64,000 bases of DNA from Latrodectus hesperus (lineage: Eukaryota > Arthropoda > Arachnida > Araneae > Theridiidae): positions 59,992,779 through 60,056,778 of the forward strand of contig CM075862.1 in the NCBI GenBank assembly GCA_037975125.1, written 5' to 3'. A program made the position numbers and the translations under genes. Shown here piece after piece: positions 37,049 through 49,567 of this stretch (within the stretch, counting starts at the first letter, position 1; each line of letters starts with the position of its first letter). The notes beneath the pieces were generated by a model, which worked only from the letters and a program-made list of their open reading frames with translations, made no database searches and was not told the origin of the DNA.

Positions 37049-37742
37049 CGAGGGTTATTCGAAAAGCAAGTTTCTTGTGGCACAAAAAAAGAAACTTAAT
37101 ATAATCACTCAAAAATGTATCACAAAATATACAACAACATTTCATCTACTTCTCATCATAAGAATCATTGGAATGATAGCATTTGTAGTACCGTGGGTTA
37201 AGTTTTTGCATTTTAGTACCATAGAATCTTCTGCCAGAGAATGGAACCAACATGTGACAACTGTCTATCTTTTTCATCTGTGGGGAAGTGACAGTAATTT
37301 CTTCAAGTGAAAGAACTGATAGAAGCCATTTGAAGCAGGCTGAAGCCTGTGCGGTGGATGGTCAAACATTCCTGGCTCAACTTTTATAGCATTTTCTTTG
37401 TGGAATTCACCAGATGAAGGCGAGTGTTGTCGTGGAGTAACAAAACATTAGTAATGAGTATTCCACGCCATTTGCATTGAATGACTCGTCACTTGTCCTT
37501 TAGAGATATGCAGTAATGTTCAACATTCACTGTTACACTTTGTGGTTCGAAGTCAGAGGGAGAAAAAAAGAGCCAACATGTTTGTGCACAATAACGTATT
37601 TAATCAAATATATTCGAAAATTAGAAGATTGCAACATATAATAGCCACACCCCCAATATACACTAAAAATACGTTTGCGTTCTGTAGTTTTGCAGAGCCA
37701 TCTTTTGAAGCCACGGAAAACTTACTTTCCGATTGACACTCG
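37049..37742 (-). mobile_element. Internally deleted mariner with both terminal repeats
   Basis: The ends are inverted repeats. The left begins CGAGGGTTATTCGAAAAG and the right, in reverse complement, CGAGTGTCAATCGGAAAG. About 25 of the first 33 positions match, and each end is preceded by the TA target dinucleotide (37047-37048 and 37743-37744). On the minus strand the inside holds mariner transposase remains: VLLLHDNTRLHLVN near 37450 (second catalytic Asp) and FSGRRFYGTKMQKLNPRYYK near 37220 (C-terminus, normally FYRDGIQKLVTRYDK). The 694-bp length, against about 1.3 kb for a complete mariner, shows that the N-terminal DNA-binding and first catalytic regions were deleted. It is a different mariner lineage from the ones at 15.7 and 40.9 kb. 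Confidence 0.85.
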
Positions 37743-37744
37743 TA

Positions 37745-39912
37745 ATTTAATTAAAAAATACAATGAATTTTAGTTTTTTTTCCATTATTAACATTATGCT
37801 AAAAGTTCAAGTTAAATATCGAGAACAGAGAGAACAGAGAAATTGTGCCATTTGAAGTATAGTCTATCATTTGTATTAAGATAAAGAAATTTAGTGTTTA
37901 AGGAATACGTTGGGTAATATTTTATTTTCATAGAGCACTATTCGAGTTATAATAAGACTTACTGTTTTATATTATTTTTCGAAGTGCAAGAAGAACATTT
38001 GTCAATGTAATAACGGATTGCTAATAAATTGTTTGATTTTTATTGTTTTCTTCCTGATAAGCTTATTATATTCTTCCCTTTAGTAGGATTAACAATGATT
38101 ATAAAATTATGTAAATTATTATAATATGGATAGTCCAAAACCTGATCTAAAATGTTTCGAATACTTGATAATATTCACAATTACGAGAAAGAAAGGAAAT
38201 TTATAGAAATGTAACAAAATGTAAAATTTTAAGATTCTTCAAGTGATGAAATTAAAGGATATCATTCAAAATTAAAATTGATAAAACATGAAAAGATGAA
38301 GGATTTAATATCAAATCTTAATTTAAGAATTGCAAGTAAAAACTTAAATGATAAAAAATATTATTTATTTAAAAAACAATATAGGTTGCAAAGTAATATA
38401 TGGATCAGCAAAAGATGCCTCAACTTACACCGGAAGATATTTGATCTAAATGACATAACTCCTGAGAAAAATTTATATATTTTTTAGTAAATTATGCTGG
38501 GCTTCAAATCATTTTAATTGGGCAATGAAAACATTTTACAGTTTTTTTGTACGATATATTAAAATTAGTTCAGTAGTAACTTAAGTTATATAAAAATTCA
38601 CAAAGCTGTGCATCTTGATTGGATAGACCAACAATGATAACTTTAGTTAAAACGCAAATATGAGTTGGGATGTCGTCAAAATAGGTAAAGAGATTTTTAT
38701 AATAAATTAGAATATAAAAACGTCAAAATCACAAACTTCATCTTTTCCAAGATAGTTAAAATCTTTTGTTTCAACACGAATAAGTTCTTTTCTAAGTGTA
38801 TATTTTATGTGATTTATTTTTATTGAAATTCGAAAATTTAGAGAATTAAAAAAAAAAACTAGTTCACTCCAAGGCAGAATATTCTAAAGTTGTAGTTTAT
38901 TCAAACTATCCAAACATATATAGCTTGTTCGTTATCTAGTTTTTATTTTCTTCTTTACAATGATAAAATTTTCTTCTTAAGAGTATTTTCATTAAAATAT
39001 TTTAGTTTCTTTTTAATAATGGTTTATAATTCCATAGTATTTCCTTTAAAAATATTGGTAATATGAATCTTATTCAAATATCTTTCTATAAAAAATGAGC
39101 TAGTGGATGATTTCCAGTTAAGTGATTTATCATAAAATACCGAATACTGAATTTGTTAATATTTAGCAAAGGAATTAAATAGTTTTTGTGTGCTTTTCAA
39201 ATTAACATATTAGATATGAAAACATAAATTCAATTCTTTTAATGGCATTGCGAAGAAAAAATTTTAGAAATTAATTCTCTCATACATTTAGTATTTCTGA
39301 GCTTTTCACTCGAACAAACTCGCATTAATGTTAGCAATAGTTAAGTAAAAAAAAAAAATATTTAAGCAGCTTTTAATTGCAAAAAATTTTTGTCTTAAAA
39401 TCATAATATGAAGCTAAATATTTACTAAAAAGATTTTCAAATCATGCATAATTCAACAGATTCTTTCAGTTAATTAGGTAAATATTTTCATCAAATGTAA
39501 AAAAATAACATATTTTTAGTTAAATAAATATTCTTACTCAAATGTAAGTTATTTTAATAATTAAAGTAAATGTTTTTAATTAATTACTAAGCTATTGCAT
39601 TTACTTTAAATTTTGAGTAAAAAAATCATATAATTAGCAAAATAAGAAATAAAAAATAAACTAAATACTAATGTCTTTCAAACTAATTTTATACAAATAA
39701 GTTCTGTTTATTTTGCAGTGCATATAAAAACCTTAATTATCCTTTGAATATTCAAATATAAAGAAAATTTGAATTATTATTTATTAGTGTGTAAAATATA
39801 TCATATTAATATAAGTATCAAAGTAGCAGAAATTCATTACGCTTTATTAAGTAAATATTCAGACAGAAATAAGTTTAATTCTCCATATGTGCAGTTGATA
39901 AGCAAAATTGGC
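37745..39912. other. AT-rich DNA, no recognised genes
   Basis: A 69-codon lysine/asparagine-rich frame at 38278-38487 has no recognised motif and is probably chance. Nothing else was seen. Confidence 0.5.
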
Positions 39913-39923
39913 ATATATATATT

Positions 39924-40011
<88 letters not shown>
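39913..40011. repeat. (TA)n microsatellite
   Basis: About 99 bp of TA repeats with interruptions near 39922 (TTTA) and 39941 (TGTA). Confidence 0.97.
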
Positions 40012-40014
<3 letters not shown>

Positions 40015-40929
40015 TTTCTGAAATCAATTTAACTAATTAAAATAATAATTATTGATAAACTTATAACAATATCAAATTAAATGGGCATTTTAAGATTTTT
40101 CATATTGGAAGAAGACTGAAAATTAATACTTGTACCAATATTAATCTAAATATTTTTACCAATCTTAATCTAAGCATTTAAACGTGGGAAATCAAAGCTG
40201 GACTTTCTTCGTGTTTGTAACAACTGAAAATTCTTAATTTATTGCAACATCTTATCATGTTAAAAACAAAAGCAATTTGCAACGAGAAGGAGTAAATTTA
40301 TGATAGCACTTTAATTAATCATTATAGTTTGAACTAAATGTTTTGTCTTAAAATGTATATAATATGCTTCATTCTTATGAAATTTCATATAATTGTGTGC
40401 TTTTTTATAATTTACACAAAAACCAAAGTTCTTATTTGAGAAAATAAATGTGAAAGCTGATTCTTATTTTTATTAGTTCAAATTTTATCAACAAACAATT
40501 TTTATATAAATTATAGAATTTCTATCAAAAAGAAAACAAATTCTATCAGTTTAAAATAATTTCCGGCCTATACAATTTCTGTTATTGTAGAAATAATGAT
40601 AAATTTATGTAGTTAAGATATAAAAGACGTGATCACTGTGTGTGTGGTGGTCATAAAATCACTTTATTTTTTATATTTTTATTTCCTTATTCAATATTTT
40701 CAGACTTTTTTATGTTTGTGATTGGAAAATCTTTTTAACTTATATATTTGCTTGCAATGTTAGATACTAAAAACTAAATTTTTAAAGTATTTAAAAACAA
40801 TCCTCCTTAAAGAATTCTGGACATTCAAACAAAAACGAAATCACTTTTATACGTAAAAACAAAATTCACAAATACAGAACTTCCAATTAAAAGTAATTTA
40901 GAAACTGTCAAATAACAGTCTCTAAATTA
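40012..40929. other. AT-rich spacer
   Basis: No gene recognised. It ends at the hairpin next to the mariner left end. Confidence 0.5.
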
Positions 40930-40930
40930 C
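40893..40930. repeat. 16-bp inverted repeat at the mariner insertion point
   Basis: GTAATTTAGAAACTGT (40893-40908) and ACAGTCTCTAAATTAC (40915-40930) pair at 15 of 16 positions with a 6-base loop. The TA target of the mariner (40928-40929) is inside the right arm. Confidence 0.85.
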
Positions 40931-42232
40931 ATAGGATAATAACACATTTTTAGAACAATTTCAATTATGAATTTTACAAAAGTAAATATTTTAGAACAAA
41001 AATGTTTCTCAACAGCTTATTATTTGAAATGAGGAATATATCGTCTGCTACTTCTAAATTTATTCTTCTTTCAAAATGTCGCATGCAAATAAGCTGTGAA
41101 TTGAAGGATATGTTTTTGCGTTTTCCGAAGAGAAATATTCTTATTCCAGGATTCAAAACATTGTGAAATGCTTGATATTAAAATTTCTAAGTGCAAAATA
41201 AGCAACATTAATAATCGGACAGGTAAAAACCGTCAATCATTATTTCTACATGGAAAGAAGACTCCAAACGAAAATCCGAAAAAAGTACGTACTGTTTCAA
41301 ATGTTTCGAAAGTGAAATCCCTGGTAACAAGAGAAAATCCGCCAATACAGAAATCACTTGCAAAGTCTTTAGATACTTCTGTAGCAACAAAAAATAAAAT
41401 AATAAATCAAGATTTACAGCTTAAAAAACCTAAACAACATAATGTTCACCAGCTTTTGCTGAGGCATGTGGCTCAACTCAAAACATTTTGTAGAATCCTG
41501 TATGAAAACTATTTAGCCTGACATAAATGGAAATACATTGTGACCCTTGATCAAGCATGGGTTTACCTAAATGAGTGCATCAAAAAAGGTCTATTTACTA
41601 TAGAAAACGAGGAGAAAAAAATGTGCAAACCTTGTTCTATCAATGTAAAGAAAGTTTCAGTAAGGGGTTTATGACAGTCGCAGCTTTCTCCTACAGTGGG
41701 AAATTAAAAATAAAAAGAGAAGAAAAAAATATTAAAATCAACTCATCATACTATCAGGAGAAAATTTTACGTCCAATATTTACAGAAGAAATTCCACTTC
41801 TTTATCCCAAAGAATTTCAACGAGTGAAACTTCATCAAGACAAAGCTATAATTCATACTTCGAAAACTACCACTGCATTCCTTGAAAAAATGAAGACTAA
41901 TACAAGTATTGCATATATACCTTTTCAACATATTCCTGTGAAGTCCCCTGACGTTTCAACTATGGACTATTGTGCCTTTGGTCTGTTAAAAGAGCTCTTT
42001 CTAAGCGCAAACCCACCACGATAGATGGACCCTGGAAAGTAGTAGAAGAGGAATGGAAAGCAATACCTCTGGAAATTTTACGATAAATATCTTCTATCAT
42101 GGAAATCACGATGCAGATTTATAGTCCAGAAAAAAGGCTATCAGATCGAACGTTTCGAAAAAATAGTCTTGACATTTTAAATATTAATTAAACGGCCCCA
42201 AAATTGTTCTAAAAATGTGTTAATACCCTCTG
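40930..42232 (+). mobile_element. DD41D (rosa-like) mariner element, near complete
   Basis: Both ends are terminal inverted repeats of at least 32 bp (40930-40961 and 42201-42232) that match at 29 of 32 positions; the shared core includes TAACACATTTTTAGAACA. Each end abuts a TA (40928-40929, 42233-42234), the expected target duplication. The 1303-bp length equals that of a complete mariner. The transposase inside has only a few disabling changes. End similarity and short length suggest this is the youngest or best preserved DNA transposon in the window. Confidence 0.92.
41000..42180 (+). pseudogene. DD41D mariner transposase, lightly broken
   Basis: The N-terminal part is eroded and its start cannot be placed. 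A readable frame from 41168 runs through SKCKISNINNRTGKN (a helix-turn-helix-like segment) to a TGA at 41519-41521. The same frame continues with KWKYIVTLDQAWVYL, carrying the first catalytic Asp. A frameshift near 41575 leads to YYRKRGEKN, ESFSKGFMTVAAFSYSGKLK, and HQDKAIIHTSK (second Asp). IPVKSPDVSTMDYCAFGLLK carries the third Asp in MDY. From the second to the third Asp there are 41 residues, the DD41D spacing. Further frameshifts near 42000 and 42083 separate PTTIDGPWKVVEEEWKAIP and the tail SWKSRCRFIVQKKGY, ending at TAA 42178-42180. All three catalytic Asp are present, but the gene is not continuous. Confidence 0.9.
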
Positions 42233-42744
42233 TACTTACAACGATACAATATCAGATGTTGATTACTAAATATACAAAAGAAAGATATGAAAAAAGTTTT
42301 ATATAACATTCCACACATGATTCAAACAAAATGAAAATTTCATTATTTTAAATTTTTGTAAATCTATAATCCCATGTTACCACAAGATTTTTTTTCTTTT
42401 CATTTACCAAATGTAAACAAGCATAGAATTGATATTTAAACGATTATATATTTTACATACAAATGATATTTTTTCACAAATCACACTCATAGATATATGT
42501 TGCCGTTGTTTGAAATACTTCACAAGTGCTTAAAATGTCGCAATGAGAAGTCTTGTTGTGCACATTCCTTGAGCTTTCAGAAATTTGCGATGAGGAAACT
42601 TCATTTAAAATTATTTGAAAATGTTTGTGAACAGTAGGTCTTATTTATTAAAGTAATCACATACTATTTAATATCTGCAAATAATACATCTTCTTTAGTC
42701 TATAAAGAGAGATATTCACAAGAGAAACAACATTTGTTGTTGTG
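42233..42744. other. AT-rich spacer
   Basis: No gene recognised between the mariner and the next retroelement relic. Confidence 0.5.
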
Positions 42745-43172
42745 TATTATCCTCCAAACGTCTGACGAAGTCAGATAAGGTCCATCAGACCGTTGACCCT
42801 AAGGAAATCGAGGACCAGAAGAGGGGATGTGTATATATCTTCTCTGAAAAGTCCCAAACAGTCCAGGATGTGATTAGGAGAAGCTTGATCAGTTTTACAT
42901 TTAGAGCAGATCTAAAAGATTTTCCTGCCTTCGAAATACGTGTGGCCGCTTGCAAGTCTAGAAATTTCGGTTCTAGAGGCTCTGTCAGAATGAAGAGCCA
43001 GGCTCTTTGCTCGCGTACCAGTGATGGCAGGGAGGAATCCTTCACCCTTTCAAAATGTCAGAATTAATTAAAGATTGATGTTCTAAAAAGGTAAATGTTG
43101 AAGAGAAAGGATTATCGTGGTAACAGCCCTCCTTAGCCAGTCTATCCGCCTGTTCATTGCCGTATATGTCTA
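42745..43172 (-). pseudogene. Jockey-type non-LTR retrotransposon C-terminus
   Basis: Read on the minus strand. YGNEQADRLAKEGC (about 43165) is the last RNase H motif. CHHWYASKEPGS (about 43025), LQAATRISKAGKSFRSA and CKTDQASPN with HPGLFG (about 42880) follow, matching the cysteine-containing tail ending CPKC...ASPEHILDCLG. LLVLDFLRVNG and the final LMDL motif are near 42800. Several stops and frameshifts break it. Everything upstream of the end of RNase H is missing, so it is a 5'-truncated copy. It is a different lineage from the relic at 44.5-46.3 kb, judging by the tail motifs. Confidence 0.75.
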
Positions 43173-44449
43173 CATAAAAAGGAAAATATATTTGTTTTAT
43201 ATTATATTATAAATAATATTTGTTTTGCGTAACATTATTTATTCAATTAAATTATAAGATTATTATAACAGAAATAAATCAAATTAGTAAAATTATTTTC
43301 ACCGATATATATTTTAATGAGAAATAATCACAATTATAAAAACAAAGTTCATTTTTATGTCCCTTTGGAAATTAAATATGAAACTGTTTTTACTGAAATC
43401 ACTTATTCATTTTAGTCCAAGTATAAAAACATCAATGGTTTACAATAATTGATGGAAAAGACAGGAATAATTAATGCAATTAATAATTAGTATCAGTATA
43501 TAAGTTTTATCAATAAAATTAATATTACTTTCTTGTAGAAATTAAACAGTAAAATATAAATAACAAATATATTTAAGAAATAAATAAAAACTCGTTTTGA
43601 AAATTTCTATTGTTGTTGTTAACAATGGAATCAATGTTTCTACCAAAAGAGAAATATTTACTGTGTCTACTAAAATCTTACTAATTTGGAGAATAAAATA
43701 TTAAAATGAAAGGACAATAAGATTACCAAAACATACAGAATAAAATTATTTAATAACACAATGCAATTTAACTCAGTATCATCTGATTAATTAATGATGT
43801 TTTCTATTAACTGCAGCTCATTTTTTAATTTGAAATTTTTGTATCTTTTACTTATAAGTACAGATGAACAACATTTTGATTAGATAAACAATGTTATAAT
43901 TATATTGAAATCAATGCGTGAGAGGAATTTATCAAAATTTTACTATGGTTATATTCGTTAATCAACTCTAAGTACAGAAAGATCGAACGTTATACCTTCT
44001 AGGTATGTGAATTTGCAATTGTTTGATAAGATTAAGCTAGAACTTATAGATAGACAGGAGAAAGTTAAGCAGAAAAGGGATTTATGTTAATCAAATAAGA
44101 GTCGGTTTCTGGTAGCCTTAAGCGTTTAGCTATGGTGAAGGAAAGTCAAAGGTGAATTTCTATTGCATATTGAATTCCATTCAAAGTCTCAAATTAAGTT
44201 AGAAGTAATTTTTGATACCAGAAAAAATTACATGAAAATTTTGCAAGAATCATAGGTAGAGTTTATTAATTTAGTTATTTAAAAATATTTTATTTGAAAA
44301 TGCTTTATATAATTTAGTATATTAGGGTAATTTAATAAAAATTAATAATAAGGATAAAAATTTTAATTTATCTATTACAAAATTGTTAGGTTATTTTAAT
44401 TATTTGGAAAACAGGATGATAGTGGATAAATAGATAGTGGAATAAAGGA
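43173..44449. other. AT-rich DNA, no recognised genes
   Basis: Nothing recognised on either strand. Confidence 0.5.
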
Positions 44450-46340
44450 GCTTTGGCCTTTTCCTATTGGTTGTCTTGTATAACTTCTTTTATATCAATG
44501 GTGCAAAGATCACAGTACACGTTGTGTTATGTGCATAGGTTCGATATCTTTTGTAGCTATTGTTTAAAAAATTAAATTTCTCTATGGTTGGTCATTAAAG
44601 TCTACAGAGCCCTTTGCAATACGATCTACATGTTAGTTCTTTAAGAGAATAAGTTAAATAAGCAATTGTTTTAGATAGATGTATAATATATTAAAATGAA
44701 AATAACAGTAAATATTAAATAAGAAAAAATAGAGTAAAAGAAGATGAACAAAACTAAACATCTAAAAACTATACATGATATATGTTCTTGAATATGCAAA
44801 TCAAAATATCCATCAATGATGCTCATTCTAATGTTTAAATTCCGAATGCGTTGTGCAGATAACATTAATTCAATGCATAACTATTCTGAATTTGTTGAAA
44901 ATTAAATGATTGATCACGCCGACTATTGTGTTTCTTGACATAGTTTAGCGTATTTAACGTAGACAAGTTTAGTACAGAAACTATTTTCCTCCTTCGATAT
45001 GCATAATTTATGCAGAAATTTATGAATTTATGTCAGCTTGTGAAGGATGTATTTTTATTTGGAAAATTCTTGATAAAATTCCTTTCGCTCTATTGTAAGG
45101 AAGTTTTTGGTTGTCCATTTAAGTAGTTGATGCTCGATGTTTTCCTTATTCTAAGAAAGTATACGATAAATGGCTCATGACATGAAAACAAGCACTTAAG
45201 AAGGGTAATTCTGAATAAACACTTTGTTTGTACACAGTTTTTAAAAGGCTGTTTGTCAACCTTACACAGATTTGATTATCCTGTGAATATTGCCTCTTGT
45301 TTAGAATATATTGTAGATGTGATGGAGACACTTAAAATATGTTATTGACAATTGTAAATAACAACTACATATAACATATTTATAAGTCAAAAGTTATCTC
45401 TTTTAACTTTATAATCAGCAAGCTCATTTTCTAATATGTGCTAATTGAGCTATGCACCAGTTGAAATAAATAAATATTTTCATTTTTATAACACTATATC
45501 AGATATGTATTTCTGTGTATATTTGGTGGTTTATACTTTTGATAAATTAAGGAAAGTAATTTTCAAATGATGGAAGGCCAAATTGTATAACATCAGTAAA
45601 TTCACAGTTACTTACATAGATTATAACTTTTATTGTCATCAAATGCACCTAATAAGTGGTTCTTAGTTGAGATAATCTGAATTTGCTTGTATGGATCTTA
45701 ACTCCTTTTTCAAACTGTGAATCAGTCACTAATTTCTTGATCATTTTTGCATTCATCTGTGTTGATATTAATATCAGTTGACACTCGTTTTGGAGGAAAA
45801 TTGAAAAATATATAGTAGTATAGAATGTTATAAACATTTAAAATTTTACCTCAGTTTAAAGGATTGGAAACATTTTATGAATAGTATTTATATATTGTAC
45901 GCGTTGAATAACATTATTATTCATTGTATTGCTTATATGTAGTTGGAGGATATTATTCTTAAGATAAATTATGTTTGCTATCCCAAACAATGGTAGTACC
46001 ATTTCGAACTTGAAGAGCTGATATTGGTGTAGTTTTAAAATATATAGAGATTATTCCCATTATAGCCTTTTTAAATGTTTCATTTTCCAAACTGTATGTG
46101 CATAATACCAAGCTGAACAGCAATTTGTGAAAAATATTTCCACTATGTTTTTGTAAATTACTTTAAAAATTTTGCCTAGTAAACCACTTTTCTGCTCGAC
46201 CATTGAAAATAATCTTTTTACAATTCGACAATTCGCATAATTATAGCTTTTTGTTTATCGATATGAATTAGAAGAGACACCTTGAGTCAATAATCATTCC
46301 CAAATATTTCTAAAATAATAATACATGAAAATTATTTTTA
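44450..46340 (-). pseudogene. Degraded non-LTR retrotransposon (reverse transcriptase end to tail)
   Basis: Minus-strand reading across frames follows the order expected at the end of a jockey/R1-type polyprotein. IDKQKAIIMRIVEL (about 46260) fits the end of reverse transcriptase. SGLLGKIFKVIYKNIVEI and CCSAWYYAHT (about 46170-46110) fit LKTIYKTIVERLLYGASVW. LFKFEMVLPLFGI (about 46010) fits ALQVLAGIPPL. SPSHLQYILNKRQYSQDN (about 45325) fits the RNase H SDSLSSLQ region. TKLVYVKYAKLCQET (about 44965) lies in the tail. Decay is heavy and every single motif is weak, but their order over 1.4 kb is consistent. The 3' limit near 44450 is a guess. Confidence 0.55.
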
Positions 46341-47909
46341 GAATAATTAATTTAGATAAGTTTGTCAGTAGTTCAACACACATTATGTACTAATGTGAAT
46401 GTACATACGCGTAGAAATTATTTTTAAAAAACAAGGAAATACATTTCCATAAATCATATTACATTTGAAATAAATTTTGTGGTATAGGTTATAATAATAA
46501 ACACTCATATAAATACAGTCAAATTAATTTATATCCATATTAGGCTTATTTTTACAATTCTTGTTATATATCTAAGATTGCTTATTTTGATAGAAAGTTA
46601 AAAAAAATTCAAGATGTGAAAGAAATATATTATAAAAAGGAGTAATTGGTTTGGGAAAATATTCATGTTAAACATTTATTATTATTTTTTTGAGAAATTT
46701 ACTCATTCTTAAAACTATGATATGTATTAATATTTATTGCATTTGAAATCAAAAGACATATATTTCACTATGAGTTCCATATGCAGATTTCATTGTATTC
46801 CAATGAAAGATATAGAACAGTTAAGCTATTTCCCTTTTAAATGCTTTTATTGGAATATTAATATTTCAAAATAATTAATAAGCCACCAGTAATTGTGGTA
46901 AATATGTGTTTGTCAAGTTATAAAATCTTACCTAACTCTACATTTTCCTTTTTAAATCCTTTTTAGATTCTTAATCATTTTAGAATGTCCATGATATAAA
47001 AGAAATATGTTATTGGATATATGAGCAATAAATAATATATATTTTCTTACAAAACACGTTTTTTTAATGATTTGTTTATTTTTATGAAATTCGAGCATAC
47101 TTTAAAAGTATTTTCCGTTCTGTGGTGTATTTTACAAACTGAATCAATACACATGATGCTATAATTTATTTTAATTTCTGTAAATTGAAAAGTATCTTAT
47201 CATTTTCATTACATATTATTTCTACTAAAGTATTGGCTTTCCTAATGTGATATTTATAATAACTTCATTAGTAGATGACAAATTGACCATGAAATTTCCT
47301 TTTCAACAGTCGTCTAATACGTGATTACAAGGTATTGAGTTTACTTAATTGTCTGACAAATAAATTTAAGAAGAAAATTTTGTCATTATTTCTTTTAATT
47401 TAGAGATTTTTAGTTTGTTATTTTTGCAATATAATTTTAATTTCATGTTTGAATTTAAAATTATATAGTGTATAGCATTATATTTAAAAGAACATTTTAA
47501 CCTCAAACGTATGTAATGAACAGGGAACATAAACCAAGAAGGAAATCACAAAAGCTTTCAAGAAGCAATACCGATTGGCATGAATATAAAACAACAAAAA
47601 AGAAGGCATACATATCCAATTGAAGTATATTGATCCAAATAAATTAAGTAAATTAGCCTTAACAACATTTTATCCGAATCTTATATCTTCTGTTTCAATG
47701 AAAATGGTTCTAATATTATCCAAAAGGCCTAAATTCAATATTGAAAAGATTAATTTTTGATTACTTATGTACAACATATGGTAAATTGTGTAACATTTCA
47801 TGTTGACGGGAAGGAGAAATTAATTAATATCTATTATGAAAATCTAAAATACATTTTTCACTTTTAAATACAAAAGGAATAAAAAGTAGATTTGTTTCAT
47901 TATTTTTTG
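46341..47909. other. AT-rich DNA, no recognised genes
   Basis: A lysine-rich segment at about 47515-47620 loosely resembles retroelement linker sequence but is too short to call. Nothing else was seen. Confidence 0.45.
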
Positions 47910-48200
47910 TAATGGTGGACAATATGTGACTAACTTTAGTTACAAGTCCCAAAATTGCTGCTCATTTATAGCTACCCAGTCCGCACTCGTAAATTAAGTC
48001 AAGGAGGTGAGAAGCATTATCCACGTCATACAACTACAAAACCTTTTATAAGGTAGGCTACATACATTATAATCTCAAGAGAAAGTACAGAGGAATAGCG
48101 AGAGAGAGAAAAAAAGGAACATCCATGTCCGAAAAGGGATTAGAACGAAGTACCAATAGCTCAGGAATGAGGATAACTAACTACTCAGCCATCAGACAAC
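47910..48200 (-). mobile_element. tRNA-derived SINE, copy 3
   Basis: On the minus strand the head reads CTGATGGCTGAGTAGTTAG (A-box region, about 48195-48177) and then ACTTCGTTCTAATCCC (B-box region, 48150-48135). A CT-rich stretch (CTCTCTCTCGC) and a body containing ACTGGGTAGCTATAAATG follow. The body matches the tail of the SINE at 26896-27196, so both belong to one family. Confidence 0.78.
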
Positions 48201-49429
48201 AATTCATTGAAATAATTTTATACAATTTAATTTACTTAAGATAATTTCTAATAAATCTGTAAAATTTGATATTACATTTGAAAGATGTAAACAGTTCATC
48301 AAAGGGATTTCTAATTCTATGATATGCTACTAAGAGAAAAATAAAAGAAAAGGAAAACTTCCCATGGTTAATCAAAAATCAGAGTAAGATAAAAATTTCA
48401 TCCAGGAAAGAAATGTCTACTAAAGTCATTTATTAATGCCTGAAATAATTGAAAGAATTACTGTTAAAATATGTTTCAATATATAAGAAAATAAATATGA
48501 TTTTCTTATATGGGCTTACAGCACAATACCTTTTATAAAAGTTTATTTTACAGTAAGACATTTATAGCACTGGTTTAAGAATACAACAGTGCACGATATA
48601 TATGTTGTATATGTGTTTCACTTCAAAAGAAAACTGACAAAAAAGTGGTAAGAATACATTTAACAATAAATGAAGTTAAATGGGAAAATGACAGAAATTC
48701 CACTATTTGAAAAATGATTTATCGTTGGTGGTCAATTAGAAGAAACATCGATTCGAAAACAGAATTTTTTCTTGGTTTTCCAAATAGGCCGATTTAAAAA
48801 GATTTGAAAAGTTGATAATGGAATCCAGAGTCCATGTCCAGAAATAATAATCTTGTAGTAATGAGCACAGTTTTGAAACAGCGTGATCTGTGTCGTATCC
48901 GAATCGTTGGTGATCCATACAACCAAAACCATTAAACAAGGAATCTCTCAAAACATTTAAGCTCTAGCCATACACAGAAAATTGAAATGAACAGGAACGA
49001 ATAAACGGGAGTCTTTGCGAAAGGGAATCATTTCTACCTAAAATAAAAATAAATGCTTACAATGATTGATGCCTGAAGAAAGGAAACTGATAACATGGTC
49101 AAACAAACACATTCCACTTTATTTTACATAAATAGTAGACGTTGAATTTGACAAGAATCCATGAAGTCATATTTTTTTAGTGAAAATAACGAGATAAGTG
49201 GCATTTCTTACTAACAAGGAGCCTGTGTCTTAGTGTGTCTTAGTGACAAGCAAATAACAATGCCATAAATAAAAATACTGGTAAATTTAGTGCAACGTTG
49301 CATTTTATTCTGATGGCATCAGATACTTAATAATGCATTTATACACTGGGTTGAAGAGTTCAAAATTCAATGCAGAAGTTTTAATGTATAAAAGTCAAAC
49401 TGAAACACCCAAAACATCAATTTGAATTC
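48201..49429. other. Mixed sequence, possible decayed transposon
   Basis: The segment 48700-49150 has more balanced composition and minus-strand open frames of 66 and 71 codons (48732-48932, 48736-48951). I cannot tie them to a family. It may be the upstream part of the Tc1-like scrap at 49430 or an unrelated old insertion. Confidence 0.35.
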
Positions 49430-49560
49430 AATTACCTTCCCGGGCCTCACGAGAGCCCATATCTTAACCCCATATAAAATTCGTGGTATCAGATTGAAAG
49501 ATATATCCCAAAATCCTCTTTTCTTCCATCTAATCTACAAGATATAAAAAAAAATTGCAT
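49430..49560 (+). pseudogene. Tc1-like transposase C-terminal scrap
   Basis: The plus-strand reading FPGPHESPYLNPI then NSWYQIERYIP resembles the block WPAHSPDLNPIENLW around the third catalytic residue of Tc1 transposases. LPSNLQDIKKNCIA fits the following helix. The catalytic Glu codon is a stop. Only about 130 bp is convincing, and it runs straight into the 35-bp tandem repeat. Confidence 0.5.
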
Positions 49561-49567
49561 AGCCAAT

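Noticed and set aside
44671..44865. 64-codon minus-strand gene
   Set aside because: It probably lies within the decayed tail of a retroelement or is chance; the hydrophobic end is a by-product of AT-rich codons.
47515..47620. Another non-LTR linker fragment
   Set aside because: A lysine-rich reading is loosely similar, but it is too short and lacks any diagnostic motif.
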